The position numbers and the translations under genes were made by a program. Shown here piece after piece: positions 32,100 to 41,743 of a stretch of DNA of 64,000 bases (positions are counted from its first letter, which is position 1; the number at the start of each line of letters is the position of its first letter). The stretch is taken from positions 1 to 64,000 of the forward strand of contig JAFEKR010000044.1 in assembly GCA_019022495.1 (NCBI GenBank), given 5' to 3'. This stretch comes from Epichloe hybrida. Its lineage: Eukaryota; Ascomycota; Sordariomycetes; Hypocreales; Clavicipitaceae. The notes beneath the pieces were generated by a model. It saw only the letters and a list, made by a program, of their open reading frames with translations, searched no databases and was not told the origin of the DNA.

Positions 32100-32336
32100 T
32101 TAAAAGATATTCGTAGTAGACCCAGGCACGCCGAGAACTGTCTCGACAAGCGCTCCAGGTGTGCTGCTCCTAGTAAACCTCACGATCTGCCATGCGTTCC
32201 TGTCCCAGGTATCGCTTCCTCCATTCGCTTCGAGCGTGTACCACGTTTCACTGCCCCCCTTGTTAGAGTCATCTCCCGTTGCTGTCACGCTGACGGAGAT
32301 CTTCTCAGAACTGTTGTTAATCACAGTGATTTCCAT
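32100..32336 (-). CDS. Small unrecognised beta-rich protein
   Basis: The ATG at 32336 gives 78 aa (MEITVINNSSEKISVSVTAT...) ending ...LGVPGSTTNIF at TAA 32100-32102; an upstream in-frame ATG at 32366 would add ten residues (MYPLTSHTDK), but the second is a better start because the conserved-looking ITVxNNSS strand begins there. The sequence is rich in Ser, Thr, Gly and alternating hydrophobic residues with two tryptophan centres (ETWYTLEANGGSDTWDRNAW), suggesting a compact beta sandwich. No cysteines, signal peptide or membrane segment, so a cytosolic protein is likely. The frame is uninterrupted and GC-balanced, unlike the surrounding decay. I recall similar small fungal proteins but cannot give a function. 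Confidence 0.6.
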   Translation of the reverse strand: MEITVINNSSEKISVSVTATGDDSNKGGSETWYTLEANGGSDTWDRNAWQIVRFTRSSTPGALVETVLGVPGSTTNIF

Positions 32337-32366
32337 TTTGTCTGTATGAGATGTTAGTGGGTACAA

Positions 32367-33006
32367 TTTCGGTCAATTGGTCCATAGTAGCTCTAGCTTA
32401 CAGAGTGTTTTGAGAGGGAATCTAAGAGACACTTAGGTAGTTGCTACTAGGTTTCCGTTTTTATCCTTAGTAGCTTTAAGTAGAAAACAAAAGTTAAGCG
32501 TAGGAGACAAGTTGCTGTATTTAAGTAGTCTAGGCAGGTAAGGAAATAAGCCTAGAATGAAGTACCTTAAGCTTAAATAGTTAAGGAGAGGGTTAATAAA
32601 CGAGAAATCGTATGCCTAATCTAGTATTCAATGGGACTAGCTAGCGCCTGCTCTCTGGAAAGACAAGATCAAGACTAGTCTCGTCACTACTACGTTCCTC
32701 CTAGAGCTGCCCTGTACGACTCTGTACCCGTCAATCTCTTAGCCTAATGCACCCTAAGACTTTTCAGTCCTTGTTTCGGCCGCGCCAAGTTAACTACACC
32801 ATCCCCTTGTTTCGCACATCTAGGCTCCGCTCTAGTACTACCTTCGAGGCTTAACCCGGACCTCTAAACACACCATCTGTCAAAAATTAAACACGCATTT
32901 GCCGATCCATTTTTAGTGTGGCTTGCGTTTATTAATCTTTATAGCTATAGCAATAGCTTATAATATAGCCTATACTATTAATACAGGCAAACTAATGCAT
33001 AATCTA
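32367..33006. other. Intergenic
   Basis: No gene recognised; presumably includes the promoter of the small minus-strand gene ending at 32100. Confidence 0.5.
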
Positions 33007-33251
33007 TTAATATCTCCTTGGACTTGGTTCACTTTGTGGGTCTAAAGCGCCGTCACAGGCCCCCTACCACAAAGTAAGTAAGCACATAGGTACGCGAAAG
33101 TGTAGTATATAGTGTTTTATATAGGGAAAATTAGTAATATATTTATCAGTAGCTTATTTATATATAAGAAAATGTACCTCTAAACCACTTCTATCTAATT
33201 AGATACAGACCCTAGTTAGCGTGGCTCCACAAGGTCTATGAAGCTTAAGGA
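33007..33251. mobile_element. MITE-like inverted-end element, copy 1
   Basis: It begins ATCTCCTTGGACTTGGTTCA and ends with a related inverted sequence, ...CTATGAAGCTTAAGGAGAT; both ends contain a CACAAGG/CCTTGTG-type block near 20 bp from the tip. A shorter copy with better matched ends lies at 33582-33722. The target duplication is not clear. Confidence 0.5.
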
Positions 33252-33424
33252 GATGGTAGCTTACATAATGCATCTCGGGTGAATTCCTCGGCCACTTGAG
33301 CCCACCCTGACGTTAATATAACGCGCCTCATAAAAGGAAAGTGTACCTTGGTTCTTATTTCAAGCATTAAGTAAGGGTCACTAATCGCGCATATTGCGCT
33401 TTTTAAATGCGTATATCACGCAAA

Positions 33425-33588
33425 GCCTTATAACGCAACGCAACGTAACGAAATACAACGCAATAACGTAACGTAACGTAATGTAATGAAACGTAATGTA
33501 ATGAAACGTAATGTAACGCAATAACATAAGGTAACGCAATAACATAAGGTAACGCAATTTAACGTAATAACGCAACGTAATATCTCCT
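33425..33588. repeat. AACGT/AACGC pentamer microsatellite
   Basis: About 30 degenerate units of AACGT, AACGC, AATGT and AATAACG. The 64-codon minus-strand frame across it (repeating RYITFHYITL) is only a translation of the repeat. Confidence 0.93.
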
Positions 33589-33722
33589 TAAGCGTGTTTC
33601 ACCTTGTGAAGTCACGTTAACCCAGGCCTATATGTATCCAATCAGATAAAAGGGAACTAGAGATACATATAATTTGCGGAGCCCCTAGACCCACAAGGTA
33701 GAACACGCTTACATGTAAGGAG
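33582..33722. mobile_element. MITE-like inverted-end element, copy 2
   Basis: A 141-bp unit begins ATCTCCTTAAGCGTGTTTCA and ends ...GAACACGCTTACATGTAAGGAGAT; the ends match as inverted repeats with a 6-bp indel. It abuts the pentamer microsatellite, and the string CAACGTAAT follows shortly after its right edge too, so it probably inserted in the microsatellite. Confidence 0.55.
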
Positions 33723-34371
33723 ATATACAACGTAATATAATGCAATATAACAAGGCACTTCCAAATCTTCTTTATTATATTATTCGCTTTTTTTTATAAT
33801 TAAAGGTATGGTAATACTATTAATACCTAGTAAGTAAGTCAGGGATTTATATAGTAATAAAATCTAGTGCTTAGGTATAAGGAATATCCTTTTAATATTA
33901 GGACTGTATTAGGACTAGGTAAGGGGCTGTCCTTCCTAACTAGGACTAACGCAATATGCGTATTTAAAAACGCGATATGTGTGTTTAGTAACCTATTAGG
34001 TAAAACTTTGTCACGAATTCTCTAACCTAGTTTTTAGAACATTTGCCTAACTTTACGTGAATACGTCTCGACATCGGGAAAGCCATGAGCTTGAACAGCA
34101 AGGGTCAAGCACCTACCATATCACATGCCTCTGGAGCTATGGTGCATGGCTAGCATAAAAACCTCAGATACTGCTCTGTCTAGCGGCCACTTAACTACCT
34201 CTTAGTGTTCACATATCGAAAGTATAACAATTGCTTTCTTTTATCTTTCGTCAAATTCGGCAGTAATAAGATTCCCTTGGTGTCGCTTGCTTGATATAGC
34301 CGCGTTGAAAGAGTACAGCCGTGTTACTAATATCGCAAGCAGAAATCGAATCTGACAATAGACCCCTCAGA
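33723..34371. other. Intergenic
   Basis: No gene or repeat assigned. A GTG-initiated extension of the next frame to 34321 is open, but the first ATG is at 34372. Confidence 0.45.
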
Positions 34372-34995
34372 ATGATAATCCAAACTATATCGCTCAAAGA
34401 TCCCAACGGGCGATACCTCTCGTGCAAGTCTAGCAATGGCAAATTGGCCTTCGACCAAGTTGACCTGGATCCATCCTGCAAGTTCTTCATGGTATCGGCT
34501 GGTGCCGGTAGAACCTGCCTGATGGCGCCCAATGGAAGGTTTGTTGACCTCCACGATGACAAGCTCCTCTGCGACGGCGTCACCACAGGGGTCGGCTTTG
34601 TGATCTCTGACACAACGCTTCGCCTTGACAGTGGCAAGTACATGAGTAATGCCACTAGTGACAACACCATCACCGTAAGCTACACAGCTACAAGCTTGGT
34701 GATTAAGGCAACATCACTTGAGAGCTTCAACGTGAGCACGTCCTTGTGCATACCAGCTATTACTTACGACAATATATTCATCGAGGATCGCTACATGCCA
34801 GGCCGGGACTACTTGGTTCTCAAGAGCCGCAGTGGGTCGATTGACATCATCTTCTCCATCCCCTACTCGATGGAAGGTCAGCGGAACGGAACGGTGGAGG
34901 TCATTCTGAACCACATGAGGGACAACTCTGCTGGCGGCGTAGTCGACATTGAACTAAACGACCAACCCCTGCTACAGAAACAAGGATCGCCGTGA
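34372..34995 (+). pseudogene. Beta-trefoil-like protein gene, 3' truncated
   Basis: From the ATG at 34372 the frame gives 207 aa to TGA at 34993. Residues 1-120 hold repeating short blocks typical of a beta-trefoil or fascin-like fold: SLKDPNGRYLSCKSSNGKLA, TCLMAPNGRFVDLHDDKLLC, and LRLDSGKYMSNATSDNTITV. The rest (YDNIFIEDRYMPGRDYLVLK..., IPYSMEGQRNGTVEVILNHM) looks like a second beta-sandwich module ending at LNDQPLLQKQ. The final residues GSP and the stop are supplied by antisense sequence of the phosphotransferase gene on the other strand, so the original 3' end is gone. Sugar binding is possible for such folds but not shown. No signal peptide. Confidence 0.6.
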
Positions 34996-35645
34996 GTGAA
35001 AGTATACGGTGAGGAGGGAGGCATCCGCGTTCGCAAGCGCCGTTTGGCTATCTCGGGGACACCGTCCAATGCCTTCGTCATCTCCTCCCAAAGCTCATCA
35101 TCCGAACCAAGCGGACCGTGAGGAATGCCATAGCCGGTCGGAAACAGGAAGGCAGAATATATCGGTTGCCCATCAAGACTTTGCATGCGAGGTGACTGGA
35201 GCCGTCGAAGCTCGGATAGATAGTTGGCCGTCTGCTGTGCAACGCGTTCTTTCTCCGTCTCCGTCATGGTTGCCCAAGCCGTGCTAAGTGGCTCGCCAGG
35301 GATCCGCTTTGAGAGTAGAAAATGGCGTCTGTTTTCCTCTGTCCACTCCTCTATAATAGCAGGGACGGGAATGGTCGTCTTGTCTTTGAGGAATCGGACG
35401 TTTTGTGTTTCGAAATTAGGAGCAGCATCGGACCGCTCTTTGAGAATATACTTCGTCCCAAGTGACCAGACCCCCCGGTCGCTCGCACCATAGAAGAGCT
35501 TCACATGGCTCTCATAACTACATGAACCTTGACGCTCCGCCGTCCAGCCGCATGCAGAACACGCGCGTCTGCCATCTTGCATTGTCGGTGTCAGATTGAT
35601 GCGTGTTTGTGTTGTGGTAATATTTGCAAGGCCGCTCACGGCCAC
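34986..35645 (-). pseudogene. APH-type phosphotransferase, truncated at its HGD motif
   Basis: The ATG at 35645 opens a frame typical of fungal aminoglycoside-phosphotransferase-like kinases: YILKERSD (the ATP-binding lysine strand), VPAIIEEWTEENRRHFLLSK and RIPGEPLSTAW (N-lobe to hinge), then FLFPTGYGIPHGPLGSDDEL and PYTFTHGD at residues 213-220. HGD is the catalytic loop; downstream one expects an Asn and an IDW/F-type metal-binding motif. They are absent: after the HGD the sequence is the antisense of the beta-trefoil-like gene, adding about 34 unrelated residues before a stop at 34878. The protein would lack catalysis and metal binding. The breakpoint is within a few bases of 34985. Confidence 0.82.
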
Positions 35646-36121
35646 CGATAGGCGGACGCCACGCAGTTAGCTCTCTCCCCGCAATGCATCCGATTGTTAG
35701 CCGATCCTAACAGCCGCCCTTTCGACACTACGGCTGGCGATGGAAGGCTTCGGGATTCATATAACTGCCTGCTTGGCGGACTTTGCTATCGACGCCATTG
35801 TCTCTGATTAGGATAGTGGTGGCAGGTTAGCGCAAGCTTCAAAAATGCAGAAGATACAGTCATAGTTCGCGACCGCAGTTAAATGCAAATTTGTTTGAGT
35901 TTTACTCACACAAGCTGTTACATTATACAATTGTAACAGCCGCCTTCACATAGTTTCCATGTCTCATTAGAACGTCTCGTTTGCTATACATGCAATAGAA
36001 TCTATAAAATGTGTCTGTAAGCTATTCGCGTCTACTACTTACTCTCTTCGTCTGAAGTTGTCTTATACGACGAGTCGTCTTTCTCCCCCTTGGCTATCGC
36101 TTTCTCTTCTATCTTTCTGAA
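35646..36121. other. Intergenic
   Basis: No gene seen. It should contain the promoter of the truncated phosphotransferase and the 3' region of the Uma2-like gene, both on the minus strand. Confidence 0.5.
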
Positions 36122-37236
36122 TTAAACTTCGCGGCTATCGTCTAACTCTTCCGGAGGTGTTTGCTGCCGACGCCTCTTCCTCACCCATGGCTTCGTCTCT
36201 CGGACAGCGCCTTGCTTCTGTTTTATCAGAGCCATAGTCTCCTCCGCCTGCGTCAGGTAGGAACAAAGTTCGCTAGCGGGTATACGAATACAATCAGTGA
36301 GAGGCTCAGACCCCACTAACGTTTCTGTTGCAAAATCTCGAAGCTGGAGTAGGAGACCTGCTTCTTCATCAGAACCCGGATTGCCTTTCTCGTCACGAAT
36401 TATCTAATAGTGGTGTAAGCAATTTCATACTGCGAACTAGCAGGCGACACATACCATGTCTGCGATAATCTGATGGGCGATCAACTCGGGTTCTCCAGCT
36501 TCATTAGTGACAACACGAGGTTCCCAAGCTGATAATGTAGCCTTCTCGCTATGCGAGTACCCAATATCTAGGCAGATAACGCGTCGAATATCACCATCAG
36601 ACCCGAGGATGTAATCTTCGGCTATGTATGGCATGTCCTTCTGCTTCTGAGAATATGAAACCTCCATCACTACCCCAGGGTACTGTGCATCCAGATGCCG
36701 GAACTGCGCATCAGGATCATGTCTTCCATAGCCTGCTTCGGTAAAGTCGAGGGTGGGGGACCCGCGTGCCACGATCGCCCGTGCAAAGGCAGCCGATGCA
36801 TCATGTCTAGTACCGAGCACCTGAAGTTGACGCGATACCTCCCCGACTATAGTGGAGATAATCCATTCATGCAACTGTGTAGGCATTTGAAACACGAGTC
36901 GCTTCGCAAAGGGAATATAGTGGTGCCTATAAGGAACATTAACATCATCCTCGTAGTATCGTATCGACCTCGTACAATTCCATACCGAAGTTTCTGTATC
37001 ACATAGCCCGAGAGACGTGCATCACCATGGACTTGCTCTAGTAGCTCTGCGTACTGATCCACATCCAATGGATAGGTGATCCAAGCTTCACTCAAACCGC
37101 TACGCCCGGTCTGCCGCGATTTGATGTCTGCAATGACACGCGCAACAGCGTGTGATGTCTTCATAATAGTCGGAGGCGGAGTCGGCGGATTGCTCCTAAA
37201 GCTCTGTGGAGGCATCACCTCTAGCGATGGGGGCAT
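36122..37236 (-). CDS. PD-(D/E)XK (Uma2-like) family protein, three exons
   Basis: Predicted minus-strand exons: 37236-36986, 36926-36455, 36403-36122; introns of 59 nt (GTATGG...TATAG) and 51 nt (GTATGT...TTAG) join the frame perfectly, giving 334 aa. Exon 1 has a Pro-rich start and AVARVIADIKSRQTGRSGLSEAW. Exon 2 has VFQMPTQLHEWIISTIVGEV (95-114), then PDAQF (155-159) and PGVVMEVSYSQKQ (167-179), then EDYILGSDGDIRRVICLDI. The PD followed about 16 residues later by a buried-strand E-V-S resembles the PD-(D/E)XK nuclease core as seen in Uma2-type proteins, with the usual Lys replaced. The tail is basic (KPWVRKRRRQQTPPEEL), possibly nuclear targeting. This is a family I recall as common and multicopy in filamentous ascomycetes; its function is unknown, and nuclease activity is inference. 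No break is seen. Confidence 0.85.
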
Positions 37237-37653
37237 TCTCGTAATTGTTGGATGCGCTTCATGGCATGGCGCACCGTTGGTAGCTGCAATAGAAGAAGGA
37301 AGTTGGTGCTGTTATCCTCGCGGCGTGATTTTTAAATTGATCACGCCCACATCCAAGTTAACCGGACAATGATGACGTGACATTTCGGCAACAGAAATAC
37401 ATGCCGCCCCACATCCTCTGTCCACAAATCTTGTCGTGACTGGTAAGGCAATATATATATTGCGCAATCACAGCCACAAAGTTTATTACAAACTTTGTGT
37501 TAACCTTTTAGCCCCCTAAATTTATAGCTTAAAGCTTATTTCTTTGTTTATACTTTACCTAATACTATAGTAATTATTAAATTCAGTTATTAATTATTAC
37601 ACTAGCTAGGTATTACTACTATTTTTTTTGTCCCTTAAAAATTAGATGCATTG
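37237..37653. other. Intergenic, with one hairpin
   Basis: This is upstream of the Uma2-like gene. 37475-37499 is a perfect 10-bp inverted repeat (CACAAAGTTT ... AAACTTTGTG, 5-base loop). 37500-37640 is AT-rich. No gene seen. Confidence 0.5.
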
Positions 37654-37871
37654 TGTTTAATCTTTCGGATCTTCATTAGCTCAATCGTGACCAAAGACCA
37701 GCTGATTAGATGCATCTATTCGCCACCCCCTTTTCCGCCCCATTTACGGGTTTTACCCACTTTTCTATTATCTAGACTTTCCCTCTCTTCTCTCTCTTTA
37801 GCTAGCTATCATTGACTTTAATACTACGGAATTATCCTATTACCTGCGCAGGCACCTTAGTGTAACCAACA
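37654..37871 (+). mobile_element. Solo LTR of copia family C, TSD CATTG
   Basis: A 218-bp copy from TGTTTAATCTTTCGGATC to GTGTAACCAACA is flanked by CATTG at 37649-37653 and 37872-37876. It is about 40 bp shorter than its relative at 18202-18462 because of an internal deletion after GACCAGCTGATTAG. Confidence 0.93.
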
Positions 37872-38554
37872 CATTGGCTATAACTAATGACCCCAAAAAA
37901 AATTAAAGATCAATGAAATGAATAATGCACGCAATAGTGGCTAGTTAGCTACGCTTCTTTTTTTGTGTAACAAAATCTAACTAAATAGCAGAAGCTTGCA
38001 CGGATAGTCACGGCTTCTAATTATCTTACCTCTAATAATAGTAAGATTAGATGCTAACGCAGCGGCGCTACCTTAGTCTAGTCTATTAAAATACCTTTCC
38101 TAATGGAGCATTCTTGACTTCTAGCTCTTACAAAATAGCTATGCTATGTATATAGTAAGCGCCCTTTATCTGCATTTAATAGACCTGTTGCTATTTTATA
38201 AGTAAATCTGAATTTAAGAACTAACTAGCATGAAGTTAAATTTAGATGACTATATGCGCTAGCAAATGATCGCATTCTATGACAACTCAAAGAGTTGTTT
38301 AAACTACAGCTCCGGAGAGTTCAAGGGAGGATTCTTCTTGAACTACAGCAGATTTCCATTACAGCGATGCGGGAAGAACATGGTTCGCACCATTCTGCAC
38401 AGAGGCTTAACGTAGTTAAAGACTCGTTTGTTCCGCGCGATATCCCTCCAGGTTTCATTGTACCAATGTGATAGTGTGGTTTTTGTTCCTAACTTTTTCG
38501 GAGCACTGGCCGCTGCATATTCTCCTTGTCGCTTCGACAGAGACGCCTTTTCCG
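37872..38554. other. Intergenic; one unexplained minus-strand frame
   Basis: A 71-codon minus-strand frame at 38558-38343 (MTEKASLSKRQGEYAAASAP...) overlaps the end of the phosphotransferase remnant in another frame. It includes SHWYNETWRDIARNKRVFNY, which looks protein-like, but I cannot identify it. It may be a frameshifted tail of the neighbour. The rest shows nothing recognisable. Confidence 0.4.
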
Positions 38555-39461
38555 TCAAGGCTCGGTGTCCGGTCTGCCAGATGCAGCAGCGTAGCCGTTT
38601 GCGTTCATGTTGAATCGACGAGCATACCGAAATCGAGTGAATCTGGATCTGATCACTTCTAACTGGTGAGCCTTTTTATGATGAAGACCTCCTGCTATCC
38701 AGGCAAACAGCTTCCATCTCAACAAAGCGAGTCCATTCCATCCGACTGATATGAAATTGTGCATGCTAGCAAATTCGAAGAACTCGGGATAAAAGCCAGC
38801 AAAATCCCAGTCAATGAGCCACAGCTGATGGGAAGGATCTAGCATGATATTTCGAGGCGATAGGTCGTGATGAGTGAACACGAACGGTCGGTCAATCGAG
38901 AATGCCTTTTTTGAGCAGATTGAGTGTTGTGCTGCTGTCTTTTTTATTTCATGGCCAATCGAGGTAAAATCAAGCCAGAAGTTCATGAAAGCGTTGACTT
39001 GCTGTGAGTTAGCTCGGGGGGGGGAGGCCGAATGAATCGTCTAGATAGTAGGATCTACATTCCCCAGACACTAATGATCCGGCTGTTAATGACTTGGCTG
39101 ATCTTAATCGGCGAATCATGCGACGAAGCTAAAAAGCCAGTCGGATAGTCGCGAACCAGCCGAGAGTCATCCACTCCGCGGCTAGTGTCGAGCCTTGGAT
39201 ACGATCCATTATACAGTAAATGATACCGTCGACCCGAACGGTTCGTTGAGTCCGAGGCACATGAATGCCAAGGGTAGAGGCTAATTCCATAGCTTTCATG
39301 GCATCCCCTGCCTCGTGCTTGGAAAATGCTTTTGCCACATACTTAGGAGAGAGCAATGAAACGTTAGAGTAATTTGTTAAAGTGGGCGAAATGTCAATAT
39401 AATGGGTGATCTGCGCATCTGTGTAGTGCAACAATTTATCATCGTTAAAGTCCGGGTGCAT
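38555..39461 (-). pseudogene. APH-like kinase pseudogene, TAG plus poly-C frameshift
   Basis: Minus strand from the ATG at 39461: MHPDFNDDKLLHYTDAQ..., YVAKAFSKHEAGDAMKAMEL, IIYCIMDRIQGSTLAAEW and LGWFATIRLAF, then TAG at 39129-39131. The same frame continues LRRMIRRLRSAKSLTAG, VSGECRSYYLDDSFGLPPP up to a run of nine C (39016-39024 as G), after which the sense continues in another frame as QVNAFMNFWLDFTSIGHE, FVFTHHDLSPRNIMLDP (catalytic HxDxxxxN) and LWLIDWDFAGFYPEFFEFAS (metal-binding D). All phosphotransferase motifs are present, so the gene died by only two lesions: a CAG-to-TAG-type change and a one-base slip in the homopolymer (eight C would restore frame). The slip could also be an assembly error, but the TAG is independent. 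This is a different family member from the one at 35 kb. Confidence 0.85.
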
Positions 39462-39652
39462 CTTAAGAGGAGCAGAAGAGTATTTAGGTGTGAAAGATCT
39501 GGCTCTTTCGGTGGAGAACCCCGTTCTACATGTGGGCGGCGGCCATATCCGGGGTTCATCTAACTACAACCCCACTAGCCTTCGGATCACGAAAGATCCT
39601 GCTTAACTACGTTATAGCATTAAAAAAAAAATTTGCAGTTACTGTTAGCTAC
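39462..39652. other. Short spacer before the retroelement nest
   Basis: About 190 bp that should include the promoter of the dead kinase gene; composition changes sharply to AT-rich at the LTR. Confidence 0.5.
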
Positions 39653-39899
39653 ACCAAGGTGCCTGCGCAGGTAATAATCCCGTAATATTGAAGTCAATAA
39701 TAGTTAGATAAGTTAGCTAGAAAGGGGGAGAAAAGAGGGAAAGTCTAGATGCTAGGAAAGTAGGCAAAATTCGTATATAAGGCAAAAGAGGGGGTAGTAA
39801 ATTAGTGTAGCTAATCGCATTATATGCATTACGCTAGACCTATAATTTAATCTAGTCTTTAGCTATAATTAAACTAATAAAGATCTAAAGGAATTAACA
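39653..39899 (-). mobile_element. 3' LTR of copia C1
   Basis: A 247-bp LTR, plus-strand letters TGTTAGCTACACCAAGGTGC ... AAGGAATTAACA. It belongs to the element whose pol follows on the minus strand at higher coordinates. GTTAC precedes it; the distal target copy lies outside the window. Confidence 0.9.
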
Positions 39900-41487
39900 C
39901 TAGTAATCTCTCTTTTTCCTTTATAACTAAAGAGCTTAAAAACGTAATAAAAATTAGATTAAAGAAAAGTATACACAAGTAAATCCCTTAATAGGAATCC
40001 GCTATTCTAATTAGCTATCGTAGCATTAGTTAATTAAATTAATCTATTATTCCTTGCCTAAGCTCCTATCTCCTAACATTATAGGTCTCTTTACCTATCC
40101 TTTAACACAAATTATTAATTCGTTTAAATTAATTAAAGAGGAAAGTAATAAATTTAGTAATAATTTAGTTATTACATTTGCTAGATTATTATTACTATTA
40201 ATCCACCTAACTTCGTAGATCTTATGCCTTTTATATAATTAATAAAGAGCTATAATATTAATTATTAGTCTTTTCTTCTTTATAGTTCCTAGCTTTATAA
40301 GGTATTTATATAATAAAAAAGAGTTAGTATAGAGAATTATAAGGATTTAAGGCATCTTTAATTAATCCGTAATCTAATAGAGAGTTATAGAAATCACGTA
40401 GGCAATATTTACTCCTTAAACTATACTATATAACTTAGAGGTAAGCACGCTATAAGTAACTTACTTGCTCTTTATTAAGCTATACATAATAATATTACCT
40501 TTTATAATAAAGGTATTATTATCTTGCATTATCTTGTTACTAATTATAATTACATATCTAATCTATAAGCTTAAATCCTTATTATTAGTAAGCAATCTAT
40601 TTATAAACATAAAGAGCTTCGCCTCCTTAAGAACTAAAGAAATATATTATAGTTTACATTATTAATTCTTAATCTACTATTTAAGGTGTTTATTAAGATA
40701 TATAATATCTTTAGCAGAGGGTTCTTAGTATTAAGCTATAATTAATAAGTTATACATAGCTTCTAGTTAATATATAGTTATAATATAGCTCCCTTAGGCT
40801 TATTATTCTATATAATCCTACTTTACTATTAGGGATTAAGGATTAACTTCCTTAATCTTCTAACTTTAACCTTTCTAGGTTAAGATTAGTAAATTATTAG
40901 TATTTTAGGTTAAGATATAACTATTAAAGATAAGGGGATTCTTAGTAGTTAATTATTACTTCTCTTTAGCTATAAAGTTAGCCTTCTAGAGCTCTTTCTC
41001 TTTTTTTTAGAAGAAGTTATTATTGCTTAAGCCTAATATATTATTAGTTTATATTCTAATAATACTAAAGAGATTTTTATTATTTAAGGTAGTAATTAAT
41101 AAGTAAGGGTTATAAGTTAAGGTTATTATATTAAGGTTATCCTTATAGTAATAGAAGTATATTACTTACTAGTAAGTTCTAGCCTTTATAATCCTATAAA
41201 GAAATTTGATTAATTTATTTATAGTCCTTTCTAGGAAGAGGTATGTAATTTACTTTAGAATCCTTATAATAATTAGCCTTATTAGTATTATATATAATTA
41301 AGTGTAGGCTTGTGTAATATTACAAATCTAAAGGTAAATGCCTCTTTTTCTTAATAATAAAGTAATAGCTATAATTAGTTATTAGCTTACTTGTTATATT
41401 ATTAGTAATTACGTTAGGATAAATTCCTTTCCTTTATTATTATAGCCTTATATAATAAGGTAAGACTTCTTATATAGCAAGTCTATT
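39900..41487 (-). pseudogene. Copia C1 pol, segment 1 (3' end: RNase H)
   Basis: This is the oldest of three sister copias. The segment lines up base for base with 41744-43320 of C2 and 58821-60408 of C3 but has many more C-to-T/G-to-A changes. The RNase H region near 40450-40630 keeps only scattered residues of the fuller C3 version. It is cut at 41487 by the insertion of C2 and resumes at 48522. Confidence 0.85.
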
Positions 41488-41743
41488 TGTTAGATTCACT
41501 AAGGTCCTGCGCAGGTAATAAATCCCGTATAATTGAAGTCGATGATAGTTAGTTAGCTAGCTAGGAAAGAGAGAGAAAAGAGGGAAAGTCTAAATGCTAG
41601 AAAAGTAGGCGAAATCCATATGTGAGGCATAAAAGGGGGTGGCGAATTAATGCAGCCAATCATATTGCGTGTATTACGCCGGACCTATAATTAGTCTAGT
41701 CTTTAGCTACGATTAAACTAATAAAGATCTAAAGGAATTAACA
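41488..41743 (-). mobile_element. 3' LTR of copia C2
   Basis: Plus-strand letters TGTTAGATTCACTAAGGTCC ... AAGGAATTAACA. It is near-identical in length to its partner at 48261-48516 but has more TA changes in its distal half (ACTAATAAAGATCTAAAGG against ACCGATGAAGATCCGAAGG). Confidence 0.92.

Noticed and set aside
33381..33575. 64-codon minus-strand frame rich in Tyr, Arg and Leu
   Set aside because: It is a direct translation of the AACGT microsatellite.
34251..34673. 140-codon minus-strand frame opposite the beta-trefoil-like gene
   Set aside because: It is antisense to a frame with clear repeated fold blocks and has no motif of its own.
36695..37372. Plus-strand frames of about 100 codons opposite the Uma2-like gene
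   Set aside because: They are shadows of the spliced minus-strand gene and cover its introns.
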